From contig CAJTCR010000015.1 in the NCBI GenBank assembly GCA_910574915.1, positions 1 through 64,000 on the forward strand: a DNA stretch of 64,000 nucleotides, in the 5' to 3' direction. Positions 15,367 to 24,198 of the stretch are shown here, one piece after another (the stretch's first letter is position 1; every line of letters begins with the position of its first letter). The position numbers and the translations under genes were made by a program. Below the pieces are notes generated by a model that had not been told where the DNA came from, searched no databases, and saw only the letters and a list, made by a program, of their open reading frames with translations. The DNA is from Eubacteriaceae bacterium (GTDB taxonomy: Bacteria; Bacillota; Clostridia; Lachnospirales; Lachnospiraceae).

Positions 15367-16062
15367 TTATTTTACAAGACTTGCCACATTGATCTTTACG
15401 CCAGGCCCCATTGTGGAAGCTACTGTACAGCTTCTGATAAACTGGCCTTTTAACGCGCTCGGTCTTGCCTTGATAACTGCATCCATAAGGCTCTGGAAGT
15501 TGTCCGCTAACTGTTCTTCGGTAAAGGATGCTTTTCCAATCGGCACATGAATAATGTTTGCCTTGTCTAATCTATATTCAATCTTACCAGCTTTAATATC
15601 GTTGATGGCTTTTGTAACATCCATAGTTACAGTACCAGCCTTCGGGTTTGGCATTAAGCCTTTCGGCCCGAGCACACGTCCCAGACGCCCAACAACACCC
15701 ATCATATCAGGCGTAGCTACAACAACATCAAAATCCAGCCAACCGTCGTTTTGGATCTTCGGAATCAATTCCTCGCCGCCGACATGGTCTGCACCTGCTG
15801 CCTGTGCCTCATCCAGCTTTACGCCTTTTGCAAATACAAGCACTTTTACAGACTTTCCTGTACCGTGCGGCAGTACGACCGCGCCACGTACCTGCTGCTC
15901 TGCATGACGTCCGTCACATCCGGTCTTGATATGCACTTCGATCGTCTCGTCAAACTTAGAAGTTGCTGTCTTTTTTGCAAGTGCAAGCGCTTCTGTAGAT
16001 TCGTACAGATTGGACTTGTCTACCTGCTTTGCAAGCTCCTGATACTTCTTACTTCTTTTCAT
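15367..16062 (-). CDS. rplA: 50S ribosomal protein L1
   Basis: A 231-residue protein of the mobile L1 stalk that helps release deacylated tRNA. Typical blocks are [39 protein letters not shown] and the C-terminal [13 protein letters not shown]. Length is normal. AGGAGG precedes the ATG. It is 103 bases downstream of rplK; that gap holds a short G/C-rich inverted stretch around 16090-16108 whose role is unknown. Confidence 0.97.
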   Translation of the reverse strand: MKRSKKYQELAKQVDKSNLYESTEALALAKKTATSKFDETIEVHIKTGCDGRHAEQQVRGAVVLPHGTGKSVKVLVFAKGVKLDEAQAAGADHVGGEELIPKIQNDGWLDFDVVVATPDMMGVVGRLGRVLGPKGLMPNPKAGTVTMDVTKAINDIKAGKIEYRLDKANIIHVPIGKASFTEEQLADNFQSLMDAVIKARPSALKGQFIRSCTVASTMGPGVKINVASLVK

Positions 16063-16165
16063 TTTTATTACCTCCTAGTGGTTATAGCGGGAAGTATCCC
16101 CCTCCCACGATAAAGTATTAAATTTGTCTTAAATTATTTGCCTAAGTCTCTTTGATTGTTTTCGA

Positions 16166-16591
16166 TTATTCTTCTACCAGAACACCCATGCTTCTTGCTG
16201 TACCTGCAATCATGCTCATTGCAGCTTCCAAAGACGCCGCATTCAGATCCGGCATTTTCAGCTCTGCGATCTCCTGCAGTTTTGCCTTCGTAATCGTAGC
16301 AACTTTGTCCTTGTTCGGAACCGCAGATCCGCTCTTGATATTACATGCTTTTTTGATTAAAACCGCTGCCGGCGGTGTCTTTGTAATAAAACTAAAGCTG
16401 CGGTCTGCATATACCGTAATCACAACCGGGATAATCGTATCTCCCTGGTCTGCGGTTCTGGCATTAAACTGCTTTGTAAATTCAACGATATTTACACCGT
16501 GCTGACCAAGAGCAGGGCCAACAGGTGGTGCCGGCGTTGCTTTTCCGGCAGGAATCTGCAACTTGATATATCCTTCTACTTTCTTTGCCAT
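16166..16591 (-). CDS. rplK: 50S ribosomal protein L11
   Basis: A 141-residue protein of the GTPase-associated centre, the binding site region of thiopeptides. The N-terminal block ([25 protein letters not shown]) contains the conserved prolines, and the C-terminal RNA-binding domain ends with TARSMGV. AGGAGGCG lies upstream of the ATG. It follows nusG by 32 bases in the same transcript. Confidence 0.97.
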   Translation of the reverse strand: MAKKVEGYIKLQIPAGKATPAPPVGPALGQHGVNIVEFTKQFNARTADQGDTIIPVVITVYADRSFSFITKTPPAAVLIKKACNIKSGSAVPNKDKVATITKAKLQEIAELKMPDLNAASLEAAMSMIAGTARSMGVLVEE

Positions 16592-16623
16592 TTTGGTCGC
16601 CTCCTAAACGTTTACTCGCTTGT

Positions 16624-17139
16624 TTATAGTTTCTTTATTTCTGCGAAACTTATTTCTACCGGTGTTTCGCGACCGAATAAATCGACATTGATTGTCACAA
16701 TCTGCTTGTTGTGGTTCATGTTTTGAATCACACCGACGGTATCCTTCCAGACACCACCGATGACCGTGACGGTATCGCCCTCTTCAAAATCCACCACCAC
16801 TTCTTCAGATTTGATTCCCAATGGACGCATTTCTGCTTCCGTGAGCGGCACCGGCTTCGATCCCGGACCAACAAATCCGGTCACACCCCTGGTATTTCTG
16901 ACCACGTACCAAGTGTCATCATTCATTTCCATGTTAATGAGGACATAGCCCGGAAACATCTTCTTTTGAACCTGCTTTTTCGCACCATTCTTCAATTCAA
17001 CAACTTCCTGCATCGGAACTCTGACTTCAAGAATCTGATCTTCAAGATGTCTGTTTTCAATTGTCTTATCAATGTTCGCCTTGACCTTATTCTCATAACC
17101 CGAATAGGTATGAACGACATACCAGTTCGTTTCTGCCAT
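16624..17139 (-). CDS. nusG: transcription termination/antitermination protein NusG
   Basis: A 171-residue transcription factor that binds the polymerase clamp. The N-terminal NGN domain starts at WYVVHTYSGYENKVKANI, with FPGYVLINMEM and TRGVTGFVG; a KOW domain follows at about residues 120-165 (FEEGDTVTVIGGVWKDTVG). It lies between secE and rplK with a 12-base gap to secE, the usual order. Confidence 0.97.
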   Translation of the reverse strand: MAETNWYVVHTYSGYENKVKANIDKTIENRHLEDQILEVRVPMQEVVELKNGAKKQVQKKMFPGYVLINMEMNDDTWYVVRNTRGVTGFVGPGSKPVPLTEAEMRPLGIKSEEVVVDFEEGDTVTVIGGVWKDTVGVIQNMNHNKQIVTINVDLFGRETPVEISFAEIKKL

Positions 17140-17151
17140 CCTCGCTCCTCC

Positions 17152-17358
17152 TTATAAATTCACCAGGAAATCAACACCATACTGGATCACAAAATCCAGC
17201 AGAGCAATAATCACACCTAAAATGACTGATACTACGACAACGGCTGTTGTCTCTTTGGCAAGCTGTTCTTTTGTCGGCCATATAATTTTAGCAAATTCGG
17301 CCTTAAGACCGGTTAACCAGCCCGACTTTTGGGTTTCTATTTCTTTTTCTTTTCCCAT
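17152..17358 (-). CDS. secE: preprotein translocase subunit SecE
   Basis: A 68-residue single-pass membrane protein that clamps SecY in the translocon. The pre-helix motif (GWLTGLKAEFAKIIWPTKEQL) leads into one membrane segment at about residues 36-60 (TAVVVVSVILGVIIALLDFV). The short single-helix form is normal for Firmicutes. It lies between rpmG and nusG. Confidence 0.95.
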   Translation of the reverse strand: MGKEKEIETQKSGWLTGLKAEFAKIIWPTKEQLAKETTAVVVVSVILGVIIALLDFVIQYGVDFLVNL

Positions 17359-17390
17359 TTCTACTTGTCACTTCCTTTGCTCAATCCGAA

Positions 17391-17540
17391 CTATTTGGTT
17401 TCCTTGTGTAAAGTATGCTTTCTGCAAAATCTGCAATACTTTTTGGTTTCCATTCGATCCGGATGAGTCTTCTTATCCTTCGTCATGTTGTAATTACGCT
17501 GCTTGCATTCTGTACATGCCAATGTAATTCTTGTGCGCAC
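17391..17540 (-). CDS. rpmG: 50S ribosomal protein L33
   Basis: A 49-residue ribosomal protein. It carries two zinc-binding CxxC pairs, CTEC near residues 9-12 and CRFC near 36-39, so it is the zinc (C+) form. The start codon is GTG at 17540 with GGAGGTG six bases upstream. First gene of the rpmG-secE-nusG-rplK-rplA transcript, 32 bases before secE, with a good promoter upstream. Confidence 0.95.
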   Translation of the reverse strand: MRTRITLACTECKQRNYNMTKDKKTHPDRMETKKYCRFCRKHTLHKETK

Positions 17541-17608
17541 AACTTCCACCTCCATTAAATTCTTTTAATTTTAGGCATAAAAAAAAGACCTACTTCCATC
17601 GCCCACTA

Positions 17609-17637
17609 AGAATAGCACGATTTTAGCCGTTCGTCAA
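17609..17637 (-). promoter_or_regulatory. sigma-A promoter for rpmG-secE-nusG
   Basis: On the minus strand TTGACG (17637-17632) and TATTCT (17614-17609) are separated by 17 bases, about 70 bases before the rpmG start. Confidence 0.75.
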
Positions 17638-17672
17638 CATCTTTCTTGAAAAATTTATACAAGCTGTCGTAT

Positions 17673-17699
17673 TAAGCAAACTCGCTTTTTCTCCGATAT
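17673..17699 (+). promoter_or_regulatory. sigma-28 (flagellar) promoter for the FlxA-like gene
   Basis: TAAG (17673-17676), a 15-base spacer and TCCGATAT (17692-17699) match the sigma-D/sigma-28 pattern TAAA-N15-GCCGATAT. It lies about 115 bases before the gene at 17816. The same TCCGATAT element occurs before the canonical flagellin. Confidence 0.7.
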
Positions 17700-17710
17700 T
17701 AATATGTATA

Positions 17711-17749
17711 AAAGATAATCCGAATTGGGGGCATTTATGGATTATCTTT
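17711..17749 (+). repeat. 11-bp perfect inverted repeat in the leader of the FlxA-like gene
   Basis: AAAGATAATCC (17711-17721) and GGATTATCTTT (17739-17749) pair perfectly around a 17-base loop containing GGGGG. It begins 12 bases after the sigma-28 -10 element, so it would form at the very 5-prime end of the transcript. Confidence 0.6.
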
Positions 17750-17815
17750 GTGGTTTATTCTCATGACACCATGCAACAGGAAAAGGATTTCACAAGCAGA
17801 TCAAGGAGGAAGAAA

Positions 17816-18559
17816 ATGAGCATAGCAGGAATCAGCTCTTCGCAAGGCATAAAGAGCGGCGTCAAGACAAAACTATCCTCTCGCGACAGTTATGAAAACA
17901 ACATTAAAAAGCAAATTACTGCACTGGAGGAAAAAGTAGAATCGCTTTCCAATGACGACGAAATGCCAGCCGAAGAAAAAAAGAAGGAAAAGCAGGCTGC
18001 ACAAGAGCAACTGCAAAATTTAAACCAGGAATTAAGAGAATATCAGATTCGTAAGCGCCAGGAAGAAGCTGAAAAAAAACGCGAAGCAGTCAAAGAAGCG
18101 TTGGTGTCTGCAAACGAGGCCGCACAGCAGGACGACAGCGAAGAACTACCGCTTTTCAAAGGACTGCGCGGCGAGGAAGCCGGCATTATGATTACACTCG
18201 ACACTACCAAAGAAGACCTCGCCGGCATGGTGCGGGTACGCAAAGGCTTAGAAGGCAAACAGCGCACCGCTGATACCGAAGAGGAAAAAGCCATGCTGCA
18301 AAAAAAGATCGACCGTGTGTCCAGGGGCATCGGCCAGAAAATAACCTCTGCCGGGCAGACGGTTTCAGACCTGCGTAAAAAAATAAACGCTGACGACAAG
18401 CCTGCACCGCCAAAGACAGAAAAAAAACAAGAAGAAGTGTTCTGGGCAGAACCAAAATCATCTTCTTTGGATCCATCGGTCAGCGCAAAGAAAACCGTAC
18501 TGCAAAACAGCACTGGCAAGCTGTTTAAAGACAATGTTTCATTTCATATAAAAAAATAA
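17816..18559 (+). CDS. FlxA-like coiled-coil flagellar-regulon protein
   Basis: A 247-residue hydrophilic protein. Residues 28-110 form a long Lys/Glu-rich coiled coil (QITALEEKVESLSNDDEM, then repeated EEKKKEK and QLQNLNQELREYQ), a pattern seen in the FlxA-like family whose E. coli founder is sigma-28 dependent. The N-terminus MSIAGISSSQG resembles that of the neighbouring flagellin-like protein. The ATG at 17816 has AAGGAGGA five bases upstream. A sigma-28 promoter precedes it, supporting a late flagellar role. The molecular function is not known; the family call rests on composition and context. Confidence 0.6.
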   Translation: MSIAGISSSQGIKSGVKTKLSSRDSYENNIKKQITALEEKVESLSNDDEMPAEEKKKEKQAAQEQLQNLNQELREYQIRKRQEEAEKKREAVKEALVSANEAAQQDDSEELPLFKGLRGEEAGIMITLDTTKEDLAGMVRVRKGLEGKQRTADTEEEKAMLQKKIDRVSRGIGQKITSAGQTVSDLRKKINADDKPAPPKTEKKQEEVFWAEPKSSSLDPSVSAKKTVLQNSTGKLFKDNVSFHIKK

Positions 18560-18622
18560 ATGGCTAAAAATGATTCACAACCCGAAATAATTAACAATGT
18601 GAAATATTTTTCCTGGAAAGTA

Positions 18623-18650
18623 TAATCTATCCAGGTATATTTTCCGATAA
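18623..18650 (+). promoter_or_regulatory. candidate sigma-28 promoter for the FliD-like gene
   Basis: TAAT (18623-18626) and TCCGATAA (18643-18650) with a 16-base spacer, one longer than ideal. It lies about 70 bases before the ATG at 18722. Confidence 0.5.
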
Positions 18651-18721
18651 ACATATTAAATGGATTTGATATGCCCATGCAGATTTACTGCAATTTCACG
18701 GAAGAAAGGAGGGGCTTTTTT

Positions 18722-20029
18722 ATGGCATCAGTAATTAATTCCGCCTATGATTATTATTTAACAACTTATGGCTCGCAGCATACCTCGCGCTATGATTCCC
18801 ATAAGAGGGAAGATTTACGCGACACCGTCAACAAAATAAAAAAAATAAATAAAGAATCTCCTCTCTATAAGGTTAAAATATCTGGCGATGTCCAGAAATT
18901 TGCCATAGATATCAAGGAGAACGCACGAAACATCAAAAATATCGTCGCATCCTTTTCTGAGGACGAAGCAGGCATCGGCGCTGCTTTTGAGAAAAAAATA
19001 GCAATTTCCAGCAACCCCGAAGCCGCGACGGCGGAATATGTAGGAGACGCTTCTTCGCTAAAGGAAAGCGAAGGATTTGAGCTTGAAATCATGCAGTTAG
19101 CTTCCCCGCAGACAAACGTCGGCAACTTTATGAAACGCGGCGAATACGATTTTTTGCCGGGCAGTTATTCGTTTGACCTGAATATGAACTCCAATTCTTA
19201 TGAGTTTCAGTACAACATTAATGTCGGCGACACGAACGAAGAGGTGCTCCAAAAGCTTGCCCGTCTTGTAAACAACGCACATATCGGCTTAAAAGCAGAT
19301 ATGCTGAGCGGTTCGCAGGAAATGGCTGCGTTGCGTCTGGAATCCAATCAGACCGGCCTTGCCCCTGATGAATCGTCGCTGTTTCGCATTGTACCTGAAA
19401 ATACGCACGAATCACGCCAGACAATGCAGATCCTCGGCATCGACGCGGTTGCCGCTATGGCGGAAAATTCATCGTTTTTGTTAAATGGAACACCACACAG
19501 CTCGTATTCAAACACATTTACCATTAACAACGTATTTTCAATCACGTTAAACGACGTAACACCAGCAAACCAGCCTGTAAAAATCGGATTCAAGCCAGGC
19601 GCCGAAGCCGTAACCGACGACATCCAGTCATTGGTCGATTCTTTCAACTCCATGATACGGATCGCAGAACACCATTCTGGTATGCCGGCGTCAAACGAAA
19701 AACTATTAAAAGATATGGGCAACGTTGCAAAAACATTCTCATCCTCACTCGATCCGATCGGGCTGTCCGTCTCAGATAAAGGAATGATCGATGTAGACCG
19801 CACAAAGCTCACACAATCCGTTGTATCCGAAGACGCAGACCAAAATATAGGCGTCTTAAACCGCTTTAAGGATGCCATTGGCAGGAAAGCAGACGAGGCC
19901 TCTTTAGATCCTATGAATTATGTAAAAAAGATACTTGTGACATACAAAAATCCTATTTCTGATAAAAACCTTGTATGTCCATATATTTCTTCTATCTATT
20001 CTGGAATGATGGTAGATCGGATATGTTGA
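18722..20029 (+). CDS. FliD-like flagellar filament cap protein
   Basis: A 435-residue protein resembling a divergent FliD (hook-associated protein 2), the cap under which flagellin assembles. Support comes from the central block with FELEIMQLASPQTNVGNFM and GSYSFDLNMNSNSYEFQYNI, the later VDSFNSMIRIAEHHSG and SLDPIGLSVSDKGMIDVDRT typical of the FliD C-terminal half, and a Cys-ended tail. It is shorter and its N-terminus (MASVINSAYDYYLTTYG) is unlike the classical heptad region. AAGGAGGGG precedes the ATG. Sigma-28-like promoter upstream. It could be an accessory cap rather than the main FliD. Confidence 0.6.
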   Translation: MASVINSAYDYYLTTYGSQHTSRYDSHKREDLRDTVNKIKKINKESPLYKVKISGDVQKFAIDIKENARNIKNIVASFSEDEAGIGAAFEKKIAISSNPEAATAEYVGDASSLKESEGFELEIMQLASPQTNVGNFMKRGEYDFLPGSYSFDLNMNSNSYEFQYNINVGDTNEEVLQKLARLVNNAHIGLKADMLSGSQEMAALRLESNQTGLAPDESSLFRIVPENTHESRQTMQILGIDAVAAMAENSSFLLNGTPHSSYSNTFTINNVFSITLNDVTPANQPVKIGFKPGAEAVTDDIQSLVDSFNSMIRIAEHHSGMPASNEKLLKDMGNVAKTFSSSLDPIGLSVSDKGMIDVDRTKLTQSVVSEDADQNIGVLNRFKDAIGRKADEASLDPMNYVKKILVTYKNPISDKNLVCPYISSIYSGMMVDRIC

Positions 20030-20341
20030 TGAAAAAATCTTATACAAATATGAAAAGGCTGTAGTATTTGACAGGGATACCTCTTGCGTCGGATATTATG
20101 GCTTTTTTAATGTATGAAGTATATCTTCGACTATAACCAGACATCCTATAGTATTGATACGGCAGGGATCGAAAAATGATTTTGGGATAATAAAAAAAAA
20201 TCCTGACCCATACAGGGCAGGCTTGTCACTGCCCTGTTCTAAAATCAGTAAATATAAATTTCATAAAATAAGCTTTACAATTTATTTTCCATGTACTATG
20301 ATATCTTTGTAGGATCATTTTTTACAAAGGGGACAATCACA
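20030..20341. other. gene-free stretch with one strong hairpin
   Basis: No open frame of note. ACAGGGCAG (20212-20220) and CTGCCCTGT (20229-20237) form a perfect nine-pair hairpin with an eight-base loop; on the minus strand a run of nine T follows about a dozen bases later, on the plus strand TCTAAAA. It most likely terminates the FliD-like transcript. Confidence 0.5.
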
Positions 20342-20761
20342 ATGAACCAGCTAAAAACATTACGTAAGAACCGAAATATATCTCAGGCAGATATTGCCAG
20401 TAAGCTTGGAATCAAACCGGCGGCTGTCTCTAAATACGAAACTGGCCGTGTTCCATTGTCCGAAGATTCCATCGAAAAACTATGCCGGATACTGAATGTT
20501 TCAGCAGATGAACTGTTGGGAATCTCCACACCTGCCGCTTCCAAAAACGGCACGTTTATGGCATCCAAGGTTATGAGCCAGATCTATCCGGCGTCCGTAA
20601 CGGTCGAAGATTATTTGTGCGCACTGTTAAATACGATTGCAAAACAGAAAAAGCAGATGGACCAGACAATCCGCAACCTGCACTCGTGCGGCATCCCTAC
20701 CGCGACTATCGCAAGGGTTACGGCGATCCATGAAGAAGAAATACTAAAACTGCTAGGTTAA
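20342..20761 (+). CDS. Cro/CI-family transcriptional regulator
   Basis: A 139-residue protein with an N-terminal XRE HTH (residues 4-58; NISQADIASKLGIKPAAVSKYETG), then a helical region (VEDYLCALLNTIAKQKKQMDQTIRNLHS) and a final small HTH-looking segment (IPTATIARVTAIHEEEILKLL) reminiscent of site-recognition helices. The ATG at 20342 follows AAAGGGG. Its 3-prime end overlaps the convergent glycosyltransferase gene by nine bases. It sits between flagellar and glycosylation genes, but its targets are unknown. Confidence 0.7.
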   Translation: MNQLKTLRKNRNISQADIASKLGIKPAAVSKYETGRVPLSEDSIEKLCRILNVSADELLGISTPAASKNGTFMASKVMSQIYPASVTVEDYLCALLNTIAKQKKQMDQTIRNLHSCGIPTATIARVTAIHEEEILKLLG

Positions 20762-21925
20762 CAATTCCATCATTTCTTTTATCCGCTGTTCATAACTGTG
20801 AAACCGCTTTACTTTTTTATACCCATTTTCAGCAATTTTCTGCCGCTCCTGCTCATGTTCCAAATAGTATGCAGCTTTCTGCACGAGCTCCCGCTTATTT
20901 TCAAAGATCACAAGGTCTTTCCCCAATTCAAAATAAAGTTCCAGCTCTGGCTGGTAATTTGTCATTAAAAAACCTCCGGCTCCTAGGACATCCCAGACTC
21001 TGAGAGGAATCCCTGACTTAATATTCGGTATCGTAAAATTCAGGTTGATCCTGCTGCCATAAAATACTTTCGGCATCTGTGTCCAATAATCCACCGAGCC
21101 GCGGTAATCCACCTTCAGCAGATGTTTTGTATTGCTGTTCGTATAAATCGAAACCGGATGTTTTTTTACCAGCTCCAGCAAAGAACTGCACCGCTGCTCC
21201 TTCGCTACTTTCAGCCCAAGTACCGTCGTTGCAAAAATAAGCCGCAGATCCGAAAAGGACCGTTCCGTTTTTTCCAGACGGTAATACTGCTGTAGCTGCC
21301 GGCAGATCTCATCCGTCAGCAGCGCGTCAATCAGGTTCCCGCCGCTGATATTCATCTGCGTCTCAATCGCGCAGTCAAAATACCCCCGCAGATACTCCGG
21401 CAGCGTCGGCACTAATTTATCATACGTATTCCGCTCATACAAGCTGCCGACAAACGAAATTTCATTCTCATATAATTTTAAATCATCCGCATTGCCTAAT
21501 ATATGGTCGATCCGCTTCGTATCAACCGCCAATGGCAGATGCCAGATCTTTTGAACACCCAGCGCCCGAAAGAAAAGATAGCTGCTTTTATCAAACAAAA
21601 AGATGTAATTGCAGTCATTAAACACCGACTCATGATACATACTAATCAGCGGGCTGTCACAAGACCAGGACACGTACGGGATGCCATACTGCTCGCAGGC
21701 ATCCGAAACAACGCCAAAATAATTAATCGTAAATACAAAATCGTAGTCTTTTTCATGCAGCAATCTTAACAGGCGCGCTGAAAATTCTGCATCCTCATCA
21801 TAAGACGGCAGATCCTGCTCGATCATATCCGCCTGAAACCCCATTGCTAAAAAGGTCTGATAGACGTCCAAATAATTGTAGGCTTTCCATTTATAGATCA
21901 ATATCTGTTTCTGTTTAAAATCCAT
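20753..21925 (-). CDS. DUF3880/CgeB-like glycosyltransferase
   Basis: A 390-residue cytoplasmic GT-B type glycosyltransferase. The N-terminal half has YDFVFTINYFGVVSDACEQ and SWSCDSP, typical of the DUF3880 fold; the C-terminal half ends with LRVWDVLGAGGFLMTNYQPE and YYLEHEQERQKIAENGYKK, the glyco_trans_1_2 signature that binds the nucleotide sugar. It is a clear paralog of the gene at 24199, sharing the whole C-terminal block. Such proteins are common beside flagellins of clostridia and are taken to glycosylate flagellin; donor and acceptor are not known. Confidence 0.75.
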   Translation of the reverse strand: MDFKQKQILIYKWKAYNYLDVYQTFLAMGFQADMIEQDLPSYDEDAEFSARLLRLLHEKDYDFVFTINYFGVVSDACEQYGIPYVSWSCDSPLISMYHESVFNDCNYIFLFDKSSYLFFRALGVQKIWHLPLAVDTKRIDHILGNADDLKLYENEISFVGSLYERNTYDKLVPTLPEYLRGYFDCAIETQMNISGGNLIDALLTDEICRQLQQYYRLEKTERSFSDLRLIFATTVLGLKVAKEQRCSSLLELVKKHPVSIYTNSNTKHLLKVDYRGSVDYWTQMPKVFYGSRINLNFTIPNIKSGIPLRVWDVLGAGGFLMTNYQPELELYFELGKDLVIFENKRELVQKAAYYLEHEQERQKIAENGYKKVKRFHSYEQRIKEMMELLT

Positions 21926-21956
21926 CCACTCTTTCCTCCCAAAGAATCATAAGCGA

Positions 21957-23126
21957 TTATAACAGGTGTATATCGCGCAGCCTGTTTATCCACCTATGTT
22001 TGTCTCTCGCTGCCTGATATCCACAATCCGCCATATTTTGCGCACGTTTCGGATCTGTAAGCAGATCCCTGACAGAATCCACAAGTCCCCGCATATCTTT
22101 TAATAAAAACATCTGCAATTCCCGCCCACTAGTAAAACATTCCTCTAAATAAGCAGAAGTATCGCTTACCACTGCTGCTCCCGCCAGCATTCCGTTAAAA
22201 ATCCGGTCATGCGCCCCACGCTTAAACCAGGTCATCGTATTTAACACGATTCTGCTCTGCCGCATCAGCTCTAAAATCTGATACGGCGGTATCTCCCCGC
22301 CATAGACCAGATTTGGATGCTCCCATTCACACCGGTTCCATCCCGTGCCAAACACCGTAACCGTAACTCCGCTTTCCACAAGCATACGCACCATCTGCTC
22401 ACGATAAAAAGACACGGCAAAAGCATCCACAAACCGCAGCTTTGCAACAATTTCCCCTAATTTTTGATTATCAAATGTAAAATTTAGATCCTTTAAGCAC
22501 TGCTCAATCACAAACTCCGTCGTATAATCCGGTTCCTGGATCAACCGCTCCAACGCATTTTTTACAAGCACAAAAGCATCAAAATCCACAATCTTGCCAA
22601 GATCAGGAATCAGCCCTTCCGCAGCATACCGCGACAATCCGCCCGCATATAATACATCTATTTTCCGCTCCGCTAACGGCAAATATGCAAAATCGCCGTG
22701 CGCCGCAGCCTCGATCCCCGCATGTGGAAAAAACTCTGTCCGTTTGATATTCGGAAAAAACCGTCTGACATATGCCGCATGATTCTCATCCATGCACAGC
22801 AGCACTGCCTGTTGGGGAGCCTGTTCTAACATCTCCTTATAATGAAACGGATGATCCATCAGTATATTATAAAAAGGAACGCCATACTGATCCCATACAT
22901 TCATCCCTTCTGAAAACGCAAGCTGCATACCGATATTATTAAACGAAATAACCGCTGTCACAGGCTCGAGCAGAAACGCTTTCAGCCGAACAATTTCCTC
23001 ATCCATACACCCCGCATCTAACACAAGACATTCGTCCTGGTGCTGCGTATAAATCTTCACAAATTCATCTGTATACAGATCCAGGGTATCAATCACCCCT
23101 TTAAAAAATATATACCGTCCATTCAT
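21957..23126 (-). CDS. CgeB-like glycosyltransferase, second subfamily
   Basis: A 389-residue glycosyltransferase with the pattern MDHPFHYKEM, FFPHAGIEA, DVLYAGGLSRY, VTVFGTGWNRCEW and LNTMTWFKRGAHDRIFNGML. The same landmarks, in order, occur in the N-terminal thirds of the proteins at 42864 and 45940, so the three share one GT module. The ATG at 23126 follows GGAG by six bases; a GTG one codon earlier is possible. It lies 31 bases upstream of the previous glycosyltransferase in the same direction. Substrate unknown, flagellin likely. Confidence 0.72.
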   Translation of the reverse strand: MNGRYIFFKGVIDTLDLYTDEFVKIYTQHQDECLVLDAGCMDEEIVRLKAFLLEPVTAVISFNNIGMQLAFSEGMNVWDQYGVPFYNILMDHPFHYKEMLEQAPQQAVLLCMDENHAAYVRRFFPNIKRTEFFPHAGIEAAAHGDFAYLPLAERKIDVLYAGGLSRYAAEGLIPDLGKIVDFDAFVLVKNALERLIQEPDYTTEFVIEQCLKDLNFTFDNQKLGEIVAKLRFVDAFAVSFYREQMVRMLVESGVTVTVFGTGWNRCEWEHPNLVYGGEIPPYQILELMRQSRIVLNTMTWFKRGAHDRIFNGMLAGAAVVSDTSAYLEECFTSGRELQMFLLKDMRGLVDSVRDLLTDPKRAQNMADCGYQAARDKHRWINRLRDIHLL

Positions 23127-23247
23127 CACACTCTCCTGCTTTCGTCAACCAAATCAATATAAAGTATAAACGATCACAGGCATATTTTCAACATCTAGTA
23201 CTACAGAAATAACAGTGAATCTTCATGAAAAATTCATACTTTTATAT

Positions 23248-23276
23248 TTGACAAAAGCCTATTTTCGCGGTATGTT
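23248..23276 (+). promoter_or_regulatory. sigma-A promoter for the flagellin-like gene
   Basis: TTGACA (23248-23253) and TATGTT (23271-23276) with a 17-base spacer, 48 bases before the ATG. Unlike the main flagellin, no sigma-28 element with correct spacing is visible. Confidence 0.6.
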
Positions 23277-23323
23277 AAATATAGAGGTTTATTGGCTTTT
23301 TACGATATGAAAGGAGTGATTTT

Positions 23324-24100
23324 ATGAGCGGTATTTCTGGAATCAGCAGCGCGTCGTCCTATTCGTTATATGGACAGATTTCAAGCGGCAATAAGCTCAC
23401 ATCCGCTGCTATGGGCGCAGCCGAGCTTGCGATTTCTGAAAAACAAAATTCCCAGATAAAAGGCTATGACGCAGCCACCAACAATCTGGCATCCGGCAAG
23501 GATTTGTTAAATATCTCAGACGCAGCTCTGAGCGGCGTTACGGATTATCTGCAAAGGATCCGCGAGCTGGCTTTACAGGCTTCCAACAGTGCACTGATGA
23601 GCGACGATGATATCGCTGGCATCCAAGGCGAGATCGACCAGATGAAGCAGGGAATTGCAGATATTGCATCTCAGACACAGTACAACGCACAAAACCTGTT
23701 AAACGGCAGCCGGCCAGGCGGCTTTCAGATTGCCTCCGATGGAAACGGCAATTCCGTATCCATTCACGACGGTGTCAACTCTACATTAAAGGCACTTGGC
23801 ATCGCTGATTTTGACGTAACAAAAGACTTTGATCTGGACACCATCGACAATGCCCTGAACAAAGTCAGCAGTATGCGCAGCCGCGGCGGTGCGCAGTCTA
23901 ACCGTCTCGACCATGCGATCAACTTTAACTCATACGCATCCTACAACACAACCGCTTCCCGCAGCAGAATCGCAGATACCGACTATGGGAAAGCCATTAC
24001 GGAACTGAATAAGCAGCAGACGTTGCAGACGTATTCGCTGATGATGCAGAAACGGAAGATGCAGGATGAGGCACGGAAGATGCAGAATTTTTGGACATAA
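23324..24100 (+). CDS. short flagellin-like protein
   Basis: A 258-residue protein with flagellin D0/D1-type ends. The N-terminal block (AAELAISEKQNSQIKGYDAA, then LLNISDAALSGVTDYLQRIRELALQASN, SQTQYNAQNLLNG) and the C-terminal block (NKVSSMRSRGGAQSNRLDHAI, SRIADTDYGKAITELNKQQTL) match flagellin helices, but the extreme N-terminus MSGISGISSASS replaces the usual INxN sequence and the C-terminus lacks LLQ. Middle domain is minimal. It may be a minor filament or junction component. AAAGGAG precedes the ATG; a hairpin follows. Confidence 0.72.
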   Translation: MSGISGISSASSYSLYGQISSGNKLTSAAMGAAELAISEKQNSQIKGYDAATNNLASGKDLLNISDAALSGVTDYLQRIRELALQASNSALMSDDDIAGIQGEIDQMKQGIADIASQTQYNAQNLLNGSRPGGFQIASDGNGNSVSIHDGVNSTLKALGIADFDVTKDFDLDTIDNALNKVSSMRSRGGAQSNRLDHAINFNSYASYNTTASRSRIADTDYGKAITELNKQQTLQTYSLMMQKRKMQDEARKMQNFWT

Positions 24101-24111
24101 CACATATCTAC

Positions 24112-24174
24112 GGCATTGTGGACTGACAATACAGATCACAGATCCAAAACCGTTATTGTAAAAGCCACAATGCC
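24112..24174 (+). terminator. long hairpin after the flagellin-like gene
   Basis: GGCATTGTGG (24112-24121) and CCACAATGCC (24165-24174) form a perfect ten-pair outer stem; ACAATA and TATTGT form an inner six-pair stem. No T-run follows, and the structure ends about ten bases before the ribosome-binding site of the next gene, so it could be a terminator, an mRNA 3-prime stabiliser or a control element for the glycosyltransferase. Confidence 0.5.
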
Positions 24175-24198
24175 AGCACAAACCTTAAGGACACTATT

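Noticed and set aside
20030-20290. Extra C-terminal fragment of the FliD-like gene in the following spacer
   Set aside because: The FliD-like protein already ends in a family-like Cys-terminated tail, and no frame in the spacer continues it.
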